DNA of 64,000 bases, from assembly GCF_000495795.1 (NCBI RefSeq), contig NZ_AWGD01000031.1:172326-236325 (forward strand), given 5' to 3'. Under the pieces are notes generated by a model. The model was not told the DNA's origin, ran no database searches, and worked only from the letters and a program-made list of their open reading frames with translations. Positions 53,290 to 61,739 of the stretch are shown here, piece by piece. The stretch comes from Asticcacaulis sp. AC460. Its GTDB lineage: Bacteria; Pseudomonadota; Alphaproteobacteria; Caulobacterales; Caulobacteraceae. The first letter of the stretch is position 1; each line of letters begins with the position of its first letter. The position numbers and the translations under genes are program-made.

Positions 53290-53463
53290 TTATTCCCCGT
53301 CCAGTTCGGCAATAATACGCTCGACCGAATAGTCCTCAACGAAGGCCTCATTGCGCGCTTGTTCCGATCCCTCGGCGAGGTGGCTTCGCAAGGCCTCCAG
53401 CCGAGATTTACGCTCTTTCAGATTCTTTAAACCGTCGCGACTGACGTCCCTTGTCCTTGCCAT
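53290..53463 (-). pseudogene. N-terminally truncated ParD-like antitoxin remnant
   Basis: 57 residues: VSRDGLKNLKERKSRLEALRSHLAEGSEQA and DYSVERIIAELDGE match the C-terminal, toxin-wrapping half of ParD antitoxins (VREGLRLLEEREAKLAALRAHLxEG), while the N-terminal ribbon-helix-helix is missing in any frame just upstream. No ParE toxin gene follows on the minus strand. It may still be expressed as a short protein from ATG 53463, but no DNA-binding domain remains. Confidence 0.65.
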
Positions 53464-53589
53464 GGTGCCATCTTCCATATCCAAAATCAGCATACTACGA
53501 CTGCCGCCCTTCCATCCAGAGCCGCGTTGACGTCGATCTTCATCAACCCTTTCTGCGGTAACCTGTTGCTTGTGGCCGCGACGCGACCG

Positions 53590-53661
53590 ACAGGGTTTCG
53601 ATTCGAAATTGTGGTAGACGCCCGGCGAAACCCTGTTATGGTCCCCCCGTAAAACAGGGTT
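53590..53661. promoter_or_regulatory. Three-arm alternating hairpin region before the giant gene pair
   Basis: Arm 1 ACAGGGTTTCG (53590-53600) pairs perfectly with arm 2 CGAAACCCTGT (53626-53636); arm 2 extended as AACCCTGTT (53629-53637) also pairs perfectly with arm 3 AACAGGGTT (53653-53661). The two hairpins exclude each other, and arm 3 ends 10 bases before the start codon, where it could mask ribosome binding. Alternatively the three CAGGGTT half-sites form a tandem operator. Confidence 0.6.
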
Positions 53662-53671
53662 GGGTGCAGAC

Positions 53672-56600
53672 ATGTCCAAGAAAAAGGACACGGGGGCCAC
53701 GCCCTCAGCTAAGCCGGCCGAAGCCGGAACGACGCCTTCGAAATCCCCAAAATCCAGATCGCTGCTCAAGGCCGCGGCCGAGGAAGTCCGCCTGACGCGA
53801 CGGCTTCTGGTCAGTTTCCTGCTGGCCGGCGCGGCCTCCCCCGTGCTGGGCCAGGATGCCCGCAAGGCGGTCACCGCCGTCGACGCCCGCAAGATCACCC
53901 TGCCCAGGCGCAACGACCTGCAGGTGATGTCGCCCGACGCCTTCCGGCTGGCCGACAACCTGACCGAATTCACCCTGATCCGGCCGCGCGACCTAGTGGT
54001 GCTGAACATCCGCCTGGTCAATGCCACTATTTCCGGCAGCGGCAAGAACCGCAAGATCCGCCGCAACGGCAGCCGGGCGCTGATGATCGTCCAGCACCAG
54101 CCCCAGGCGATCATGGAAAGTACCTGGCCCGACACCAAGGGCCAGGCGATGCCCGACGTGCAGACCGACGAAACCGTCGCGGTCAATCCCGATCCCGGCG
54201 ACAAGCTGCCGATCGCCAGGGGCGATACGGCGCGCGCCTATATCGCCGGCCCGTCTCGCCTGGCCTACATCATGCCGTCGGGAACCAGTGAGATCGATTT
54301 CACCGCCCAGGCCGTCCTCGATGCCTGTGCCTCGTGGCCGCTCAACCTAGACACCCGCGCCGGCACCGTCCCCGGCGACATGGTGGAACTGCACGCCTTC
54401 GACCAGATCCGCGATCGCCTCACCGTCATCGCCAACCAGCAGAAGGCCGCCCTGCACGCCTACCCGGCCGTCGAAGCGTTGCTCAAGCGCGCTGCCCGCA
54501 AGGTTGCCGAGGCCATCGCCAGTTCCGCCGATGCCGGCATCGTCCTGTCCGACGAGGTCATCGATGACCTGATCGACTACGAAATCAAGGCGACGCTCGA
54601 CCCCGGCCAGATTTCCGCCGCCGAGGCCAAGGTCCTGCAGCCGATGACGTCGCGCAGCGGCCAGAAGTTCAAGCTCTATGTCAATGCCGAGGCGACAAAG
54701 CAACTGGCGCAAAACCGTCGCGTCACCCAGACGCGGGGCGGGCTGACCGGCAACGTCATGCGGGTCGAACAGAGCGAGGACCGCAAGCCGTTGGAGAACG
54801 GCAGCGTCAACCCCAACGCCACCGACATCGAAATTCCCTTCCGCCTGCACATGACGCCGCTATCGACGGCCGGGTTTACCCACGCCAGCGATGTCGTCGA
54901 CCATGGCTCGCCGTTTACCGAACTGTGGCACACCCGCATGGGCACGCGCGTCAGCGACTGGGTGCTGGGCGACACGCCCCAGCCGCTGCGCGCCGTCCAC
55001 ACCGACGACGGCCAATTCGAGGTGGGTTTCTGTCTGGGCGATACCTTCCCCTGCCCGACCTGGCCGCTGGATCCGCGTGACCGCCGCGACCTGGTGGCGT
55101 TGATGTCGGCCCCCACGACGTTGGACGGCACGCCGCGCACGCCACTGCCCGCCACGGCGCGGCATCTGCGGCTGACCGCACTGGGCGGATCGATGGACGC
55201 CGAAGGCCTGTGGAACGACAACCTGGCGCTAGATAGCGACCTGGTGGCGTGGAAACACATCACCTCGATCGGACGTGACCAGTTCGTCCGCGTCATCTAT
55301 GACGGCTTTCTCTACCCGTTCGGGCATGCCGCCTCGCTGATCAAGGTGTCCGAGCGCAAGTTCTCGGGCCAGAGCGATGGTGGCCGCGTCGCCGCCGTAC
55401 TGCAGAAATATTACATCATCGTGCGCCAGCGCCTGCGCACCTTCCCCGGCGACGGCCAGATGTGGCAAGGCCGCGACTTCCCGTTCACGCGGGTCGAGAT
55501 CACCACCAAACAGACGCCGGACATGCAGGCGCCAGTGATGATCGCCCCCCTGGGCGTCGGCTATTACGGCAGTGCCACCAACGCCTTCCAGACCTTCTGG
55601 CCGAAGCAAATGGCCGGCGGCAGCGATATCCTGTTCCATATGATCTTCAGCGACGCCGCCGGCCGCCAGACGGTGGCCGACATGCCGCTGATCTTCATCT
55701 CGGGCACGCGCAACCAGAAGGCATCGAGCGTCCAGCAGGTCAGCAACTACTACAACGGCAACGATGCGACGGTGATCGGGCGCCGCAAACTGGCGCTGGA
55801 CCGGCAACTGATCCGTCTGACTCCGGCCGTCGATCCCGAGGGCGGAGCACTGGAGCCCGGCGAAAGCGACTATCACACGTCCGAACTGGTCTTCCGTGCC
55901 GCGCCGGCCAGCGGCGCGCCCGACGGTGCGCATTTCTATCCCGGTATCCTCAACGCCCAGATCGAGGTACCGGCGCTGAAAAACCTGCTGGGTCACGCTG
56001 CCAATCCGACGATCGGCTACCACCAGATCTTCCTCAGTCACGGGCTGGGCGGGGGCAATCCCGCCGAGGTGGTGTTCAGCTTTACCCCCCTGGCTGTACC
56101 GTCGGTGCAGGATAAGCCGACCGACAAGTTCGGCGGGCTGCTGGCCCCCAGCCTCAAGCCCGATGGATTGTCGCGCAAGCTGGGCGTGCTCAACGACGTG
56201 GGCAAGTATCTCGCGCCCGACGGTAACCTGCCGCTGGATGCGCTGAGCGGGATGAAGCTGCTGGGCGTGGTCGATATCAAGGATATCCTGAAACCTTTGC
56301 TGCTGACAGGCAAGGCCGCCGGCGTACCGCAACTGAAGACCGTCACCACCGGTACCGAGGTCACCACCACCTACGATTTGACCCAGGCCAATGTGGATAC
56401 GCCATCCACGGGCCTTGGCCTGTTCGTCGCCAAGGATTATGGCGGCACAGCGGATAATCCGCAACTGCGCGTGGTGTCGACCGTCGTTGTCACCAAGGAC
56501 GGTTCGCCACCCCAGGCCCGGGTCGAAGCGTCGCTGAAGGCGTTCAAGATCAACCTGTTCGGCTTCATCATCCTGAACTTCCAGTCGCTGAGCCTGACGG

Positions 56601-57385
56601 TCAAGCCGGGCAGCAAGCCCGAGGTCGATCCGATCTTCGACATCGACAACGGCGTCATGTTCGGCGGGCCGCTGGAATTCCTCAACGGTTTCCGCAGCTT
56701 CATCCCGATGGACGGTTTTTCCGATCCGCCCGGACTGGATGTCGGGCCGGGCGGGATATCGGCCAGCTATTCGCTGGGCCTGCCCGATATCGGGGTCGGC
56801 GCCCTGACCTTGCAAAACGTCAATCTGGGGGCCGGGTTCGACCTGCCGTTCAACGGCGACGGCCCGACCGCGCGCTTCAACTTCGCCGAACGCCACAACC
56901 CGTTCAACCTGACCGTCTCGATGCTGGGCGGCGGCGGCTTCTTTGCCATCCGCGTCGGCTCCGGCGGGGTGCAGGAACTGGAAGCCGCGCTGGAGTTCGG
57001 CGCCCAGGTGTCGATCGATCTCGGCGTCGCCTCCGGCGGAGTCTATGTCAAGGCCGGCTTCTACTTCCACTGGATCGGCCAGCCCGCCGACAAGCAGATG
57101 ATCTCGTTCGAAGGCTATATCGAACTGGGCGGCCATCTGTCGGTGCTGGGGATCATCACCGTTTCGCTGACCTTCCACCTGGGCCTGACCTATGAAAAGA
57201 CCTCGAACAAGACTCGCCTGTACGGCACAGCCACGCTGACGGTCGAGATCGATATTCTGTTCTTCAGCATCTCCCAGGACATTTCGGTCGAACGCCAGTT
57301 CGCCGGCTCCGACGCCGATCCGCTGTTCCTCGACTTCGTGCCGAAGAAGCAGATGTGGGCGGATTACTGTTCGGCGTTTGCATAA
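53672..57385 (+). CDS. Giant beta-rich protein of unrecognised family with a Tat-like export signal
   Basis: 1237 residues. A polar Lys/Pro/Ser-rich N-terminus (about 40 residues) precedes a twin-arginine-like signal (LTRRLLVSFLLAGAASPVLGQ), so export with a long n-region is likely. The rest is almost entirely predicted beta-strand. The C-terminal 250 residues are repetitive amphipathic strands (GGVYVKAGFYFHWIG, ISFEGYIELGGHLSVLGIITV, YGTATLTVEIDILFFSISQD) ending EIDILFFSISQDISVERQFA, a pattern like a closed barrel or stacked sheet. GXXGXG or other enzymatic motifs are not seen. The next giant gene starts 8 bases after the stop. ATG 53672 is chosen over an in-frame TTG at 53660. Confidence 0.75.
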   Translation: MSKKKDTGATPSAKPAEAGTTPSKSPKSRSLLKAAAEEVRLTRRLLVSFLLAGAASPVLGQDARKAVTAVDARKITLPRRNDLQVMSPDAFRLADNLTEFTLIRPRDLVVLNIRLVNATISGSGKNRKIRRNGSRALMIVQHQPQAIMESTWPDTKGQAMPDVQTDETVAVNPDPGDKLPIARGDTARAYIAGPSRLAYIMPSGTSEIDFTAQAVLDACASWPLNLDTRAGTVPGDMVELHAFDQIRDRLTVIANQQKAALHAYPAVEALLKRAARKVAEAIASSADAGIVLSDEVIDDLIDYEIKATLDPGQISAAEAKVLQPMTSRSGQKFKLYVNAEATKQLAQNRRVTQTRGGLTGNVMRVEQSEDRKPLENGSVNPNATDIEIPFRLHMTPLSTAGFTHASDVVDHGSPFTELWHTRMGTRVSDWVLGDTPQPLRAVHTDDGQFEVGFCLGDTFPCPTWPLDPRDRRDLVALMSAPTTLDGTPRTPLPATARHLRLTALGGSMDAEGLWNDNLALDSDLVAWKHITSIGRDQFVRVIYDGFLYPFGHAASLIKVSERKFSGQSDGGRVAAVLQKYYIIVRQRLRTFPGDGQMWQGRDFPFTRVEITTKQTPDMQAPVMIAPLGVGYYGSATNAFQTFWPKQMAGGSDILFHMIFSDAAGRQTVADMPLIFISGTRNQKASSVQQVSNYYNGNDATVIGRRKLALDRQLIRLTPAVDPEGGALEPGESDYHTSELVFRAAPASGAPDGAHFYPGILNAQIEVPALKNLLGHAANPTIGYHQIFLSHGLGGGNPAEVVFSFTPLAVPSVQDKPTDKFGGLLAPSLKPDGLSRKLGVLNDVGKYLAPDGNLPLDALSGMKLLGVVDIKDILKPLLLTGKAAGVPQLKTVTTGTEVTTTYDLTQANVDTPSTGLGLFVAKDYGGTADNPQLRVVSTVVVTKDGSPPQARVEASLKAFKINLFGFIILNFQSLSLTVKPGSKPEVDPIFDIDNGVMFGGPLEFLNGFRSFIPMDGFSDPPGLDVGPGGISASYSLGLPDIGVGALTLQNVNLGAGFDLPFNGDGPTARFNFAERHNPFNLTVSMLGGGGFFAIRVGSGGVQELEAALEFGAQVSIDLGVASGGVYVKAGFYFHWIGQPADKQMISFEGYIELGGHLSVLGIITVSLTFHLGLTYEKTSNKTRLYGTATLTVEIDILFFSISQDISVERQFAGSDADPLFLDFVPKKQMWADYCSAFA

Positions 57386-57392
57386 GGGGCAC

Positions 57393-60300
57393 ATGACCAT
57401 GGCTATCCGAGAACAGGTCCTGTGGACCCTCTGCCCCCAGGGGCGCAACGCCGCCGGCGACCTTCGGGTCAGCCTGCACATCGCCCCGCGCATCGAGGTG
57501 ACGTCGGGCCAGCCGCGCATCACCGACCTGCCCGATTCCTGGGCCATCTGGACCAAGGTCGTCGGCAACGCCGGCTTCGGCATCCAGCTGGATGGCCAGG
57601 GCCCGCCCATCACCGCCGGGGTCAAGGTGCTGTCGCAACCGCGCAACGACGTCTTCAACGCCCTCTTCCCCAAGACCACGCCGATCAAGCCCTATGTCTT
57701 CAAGAACCTGAAGGGCAAGACCATCCTCAGCTATCCGACGGCGCAACTGGCGAACCAGATCGAAACCCTGTACGGCAAGCTGGGCTTTGCCACCGGCGAC
57801 GACCTGCCCAAGGCCGGCGACCTGGTGCAGGCGCGCTGGCCCTATACCGATCCGTCCTTCCGCCGCAAGCCGCGGCCGACGACCGAGCAACTGCTGGGCA
57901 ACTATCGCACCCGCGGCCCGGAACTGCTGTCCAAAACGCCGGAAGGCCTGCTGGACGTGTTTTCGCTGTATCACCGGCCGCTGCTGAAGGAAGAGACCCA
58001 CAGCTACGCCAAGAAGGGGCCGAATGATCCGCTCGAAAACGCCAGTTGGACCGGGCACAAGAAGCCGCCGAAACTGCCCAATGCCGACCGTCTGACCGCC
58101 GATACCGACCTGCACCGCGTCGCTTCCGCCGTCACCAACTATCCCGACCTGGCGCGGTGGTGCGGGCTGATCGTCGATTTCGAGATCCCGGCCGGCAATT
58201 TGCCGACGACCGGCGTCGTGCGTCTGTCGGCCTTCGTGTCGCGCGCCAATAACGGCCAGGCCGATGTCCGCGATATCTTCCCGATCACGCGCTGCACGCT
58301 GGGCGAGCACGACTTCCTGGCCGAGGCCAATCCGGCGAAGATGACGGGCGGCTTCGTCACCCTGGCCAATGCCGGGCTGGACCTGATCCAGCTCGATGTC
58401 GACGGCGCCGGCCACAAGACGATCTCGCTGGGCGCCAGCCTGCCTACGATGCGGGCGACCGAGTTCAATGACGACCTGTTCAACGACAAGCCGCTGGAGC
58501 CCGAGGCGGCCGCGCCGTCGCTGCGCACCGCCGGCCTGATGCTGGCCAAGTCGCGCCGCCACGCTGACATCAGCGAAAAGGCCATCAAGACCGACGGCAT
58601 GGATGCTGCCGTACGCGCCAACCATCCGCCGGCGGATCTCGATGCCTCGGACCTGACGCGCGGCTTCCGCGTCGATATCCTGGACGTCACCCGCCCGGCC
58701 CAGACCTGGCGATCGCTGCATGCCCGCCAGTCGCAGTATGTCTTCCGCAACGGCGCCGCCTTTACCGACCAGGTGCTCCAGGCCATGCATTGGGAACGCG
58801 ATGGCGCCAGGGTCATCGGCGCGTCCGCCAAGGTCCAGGAGGGCTTTTCCGGCACCTCCCTGACCTCCAGCCCGGACGACAGCGTCCCTAATGTCTACAA
58901 GCTGCATGAAGGCCTGTTCGTGTGGCGCGGCTGGTCGCTGAGCGCGCCCGAGCCGTTCAAGGTCCTGGTCAATGACCCGGGCGATCTGTCGGGCCTCGAA
59001 GAAGACGAGCAGCACGCCAAGATGGGCGCCAAGGAAGGCGCCGAGGTGCCGCCCGCCCTGCCTTTGGATGCGCGGTTCGCGCCGGCGCCGGGCACCCTGC
59101 CGGCCCTGCGCTTCGGCCGCAAATACCGGGCACGGCTGCGGGTCGTCGACCTGACCGGCCAGTCTAAGCCGGTCGAAGCCGGCGCCCCGGCCGCGGCCCT
59201 GTCGCCCGAGGTCACCTATCGCCGCTATGAGCCGATCGAGGCGCCGGTCCTGACCCTGGTCGCGCCCGGCATCACTATGGGCACCGAACCGGTGCCGTTC
59301 AGCGAGGTCCAGTCCAAGCCTGAACAGGGCGAAAGCATGGGCCGTCTGGCGCTGCGAACCTATTGGGACAAGCCCGAGCGCAACACCAAGTCGGTGACGC
59401 GCAACCTGGCGCCACCGCGCGTCACCCAGCGCTTCGCCGAAACCCACGGCGTCTGCGACAAGGCCTGGCGGCCCGATCCGGACAAATACGAAATCCTGGG
59501 CAAGCAGGACCATGGCTTTGCCGAAACCGGCATGCCGTCGGCCGACTGGCTGAACGCCGATCCGGAGACGACGACACCGTTCGAGGGCAAGCCGACCACC
59601 TACGCCGTGGCGCCTAAGGGCTTCGCTCTGCCCTACCTGCCCGACCCCTATGCCGCCGCCATCCGCGCCCGACTGCGCAGCCTGGGCGAAAAGGGCTGGA
59701 CGGATGTGTTCATACCGCTCTACGACGTCGTCAATAACGGCTTTCCCAAGGGCTGGCCCGACTCTTCGCATCCGATCCTCATCGAGGGCCGGGAGGATAT
59801 CACCACTTTCGAATACGATAACGCGAACCGTACCCTGAAGGTGCCTATGCCCAAGGCCTGCCGCCAGAGGGTGCGGCTGAGCTGTATCCTGGCGCCGGAC
59901 AATCTCGACAAGATGGCCGTGTGGCCGCTGATCCTGAAGGAGGCCAACGGCAAGACCATCGACCGGGTCAAGCAGTTGATCCTGGAAGGCAAGCATTGGA
60001 TGTTCACGCCGTGGCGCGAGATCGAACTGGTCCACGCCACCCAGAAGCCACTCAAGATCCCGGCCTTCAATGCTATCAAGATCAGCCGTGGCAAGGGCCA
60101 GCGCGACGCCACCATCAACACCCTGACCACGCCTTTGTCGGGCCCGTCGACGGTGCGCCTGGACCTGGATGCGACCTGGAGCGAGCCGGACGACAATGCC
60201 CAGGAAATCGCCGCCAAGTCGAAGCCGGTCGTGCGGCCGCATGCCCAGTATGTGGTGCAGTTGCCGACGTCGCGCGGCGACGGCTTCTTTGGCGATTACA

Positions 60301-61643
60301 GCCGCGAGGGCCTGGTCCATACCCTGCCCGATACGCGTTATCGCCGCATCAGCTACACCATGACCGCCGTGTCGCGGTTCAAGGAGTTCTTTGAGAAATC
60401 CCTGCGCGACGACGAAAAGGCCATGTCGGTGACGTCGGTGGAAAAGGTCCAGTGGATCAATAATGCCGCGCCGCCGCCGCCGCCGCAGGTGGTCTATGTC
60501 ATCCCGACCTTCGGCTGGCTGGCCGACAAGCAGGTCAAGGCGACCCGGCGGACGGCCGGTTTGCGCGTCTATCTCGACAGGCCGTGGATGACGACCGGCT
60601 ATAACGAAATGCTGGCCGTGATCCTGCCGGCCAGCGACCTGCCGGCGACGACCGGCAACCTGCCGCAGGTTACCCAGTGGGGTCGCGATCCGATCCGCAT
60701 CAGCGCCGATATCAATGCCGTCAGTCCGCCTTTGTCGAGCTTCGTGCTGGCGCGGACCAGCGGTCCGATCCCGGCGCCGGGCACGGACTTCGCGGCGATC
60801 GAGGGCAGCGACCTGGCACCCAACGCGTTTGGCGGCCGCACCAATGTGGCGGTGCCGGGCCAGGACGGGTTGTATACGGTCGCGCCCCATGCCTGCGGCT
60901 TCGATAGCGACCGGCAACTGTGGTACGCCGACATTGCCATCCGCATCCCCAAGGGCAGCTACTTCCCGTTCGTGCGGCTGTCGGTAGCGCGCTATCAGCC
61001 GACGTCGGAGCCGGGCTGTCACCTGTCGTCGAGTGTGACCTGCGACTTCATGCAGTTGTCGGCTGACCGCATCCTGGTCATCCTACCGGTCGGCAAGGCC
61101 GGCGGCTATGCCGTCTTCCTGTACGGCGACGAACCGACCGATGTGAAAGGCGACGAGAAGGCCCGCATCGGCGATATCGAGTTGCGCGTCCAGGTGCGCG
61201 ATGGCGAGAGCGACGAGGTCCTGGGCTGGCGCGACGTCGGTAATCCCAAGCTGCGATCCGATGGCGGCGTGGCGATGAAACGGACCGGGACACGCGAGAA
61301 TATCGAGGTCAGCGACGCCGCCGACATGGCCGCCAGCCGCCTGGCTACGGCCAGCCTGAAGACGACATCCGGTAAGGGCAAGCCGGGGTCGACGCAGTTT
61401 GCCGAAACGGCCGAGTTGCCGGCGGCCGCACCGGCCGGCGTGGCGCCGGGCGCTGCGGCGGGCGTGCGCGTTCCGCAGAACCTGATCTGGCAGACCTTTA
61501 TCGAGGCCCCCGCGGCGCCGAACAAGGGCTACCGCCGGATCCTGGTCACCGAGACCGAGGTCTATCCGAGCCAGGTCCTGAACCACGAGGAACCGCCGGC
61601 CCTGGCGTCGCGGATCGTCTACGCGGAAGGGCTGGAATTCTAG
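57393..61643 (+). CDS. Giant protein of unrecognised family, partner of the preceding gene
   Basis: 1416 residues with no signal peptide or membrane helix (starts MTMAIREQVLWTLCPQGR). Long stretches of beta-strand with many Pro/Asp turns; a Pro-rich linker (NNAAPPPPPPQVVYVIP) near residue 1030 and an Ala-rich linker (AAAPAGVAPGAAAG) near 1360 separate domains. Features: FGRKYRARLRVVDLTGQS, GRTNVAVPGQDGLYTVAPHACGFD, KGSYFPFVRLSVARYQP. No cysteine pairs or catalytic motif recognised. GGGG lies before ATG 57393; ATG 57399 is also possible. It is probably co-translated with the first giant protein. Function not assigned. Confidence 0.75.
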   Translation: MTMAIREQVLWTLCPQGRNAAGDLRVSLHIAPRIEVTSGQPRITDLPDSWAIWTKVVGNAGFGIQLDGQGPPITAGVKVLSQPRNDVFNALFPKTTPIKPYVFKNLKGKTILSYPTAQLANQIETLYGKLGFATGDDLPKAGDLVQARWPYTDPSFRRKPRPTTEQLLGNYRTRGPELLSKTPEGLLDVFSLYHRPLLKEETHSYAKKGPNDPLENASWTGHKKPPKLPNADRLTADTDLHRVASAVTNYPDLARWCGLIVDFEIPAGNLPTTGVVRLSAFVSRANNGQADVRDIFPITRCTLGEHDFLAEANPAKMTGGFVTLANAGLDLIQLDVDGAGHKTISLGASLPTMRATEFNDDLFNDKPLEPEAAAPSLRTAGLMLAKSRRHADISEKAIKTDGMDAAVRANHPPADLDASDLTRGFRVDILDVTRPAQTWRSLHARQSQYVFRNGAAFTDQVLQAMHWERDGARVIGASAKVQEGFSGTSLTSSPDDSVPNVYKLHEGLFVWRGWSLSAPEPFKVLVNDPGDLSGLEEDEQHAKMGAKEGAEVPPALPLDARFAPAPGTLPALRFGRKYRARLRVVDLTGQSKPVEAGAPAAALSPEVTYRRYEPIEAPVLTLVAPGITMGTEPVPFSEVQSKPEQGESMGRLALRTYWDKPERNTKSVTRNLAPPRVTQRFAETHGVCDKAWRPDPDKYEILGKQDHGFAETGMPSADWLNADPETTTPFEGKPTTYAVAPKGFALPYLPDPYAAAIRARLRSLGEKGWTDVFIPLYDVVNNGFPKGWPDSSHPILIEGREDITTFEYDNANRTLKVPMPKACRQRVRLSCILAPDNLDKMAVWPLILKEANGKTIDRVKQLILEGKHWMFTPWREIELVHATQKPLKIPAFNAIKISRGKGQRDATINTLTTPLSGPSTVRLDLDATWSEPDDNAQEIAAKSKPVVRPHAQYVVQLPTSRGDGFFGDYSREGLVHTLPDTRYRRISYTMTAVSRFKEFFEKSLRDDEKAMSVTSVEKVQWINNAAPPPPPQVVYVIPTFGWLADKQVKATRRTAGLRVYLDRPWMTTGYNEMLAVILPASDLPATTGNLPQVTQWGRDPIRISADINAVSPPLSSFVLARTSGPIPAPGTDFAAIEGSDLAPNAFGGRTNVAVPGQDGLYTVAPHACGFDSDRQLWYADIAIRIPKGSYFPFVRLSVARYQPTSEPGCHLSSSVTCDFMQLSADRILVILPVGKAGGYAVFLYGDEPTDVKGDEKARIGDIELRVQVRDGESDEVLGWRDVGNPKLRSDGGVAMKRTGTRENIEVSDAADMAASRLATASLKTTSGKGKPGSTQFAETAELPAAAPAGVAPGAAAGVRVPQNLIWQTFIEAPAAPNKGYRRILVTETEVYPSQVLNHEEPPALASRIVYAEGLEF

Positions 61644-61739
61644 TTCTACGCCGTCGCACGGTGAATCCGTACTTGTTCAAATCCGGCTGGCGAGGTACTT
61701 CCCGTTTCCTGGCCAGCTTGAGGATGTGTGGGTTTCGCT

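Noticed and set aside
55229..57688. Open minus-strand frame of 819 codons opposite the giant pair
   Set aside because: It spans the junction of two plus-strand genes and has shadow-type composition with no recognisable domain.
57264..61022. Open minus-strand frame of 1252 codons opposite the second giant gene
   Set aside because: The plus-strand frame has a plausible start, operon spacing and protein-like composition; the antisense product is rich in Arg/His/Gly/Gln, as expected for the mirror frame of a high-GC gene with few stops.
53672..61643. Assignment of the giant pair to a phage tail, contractile injection or S-layer system
   Set aside because: No sheath, tube, baseplate, AAA+ or S-layer anchoring motif is visible and no such genes are near.
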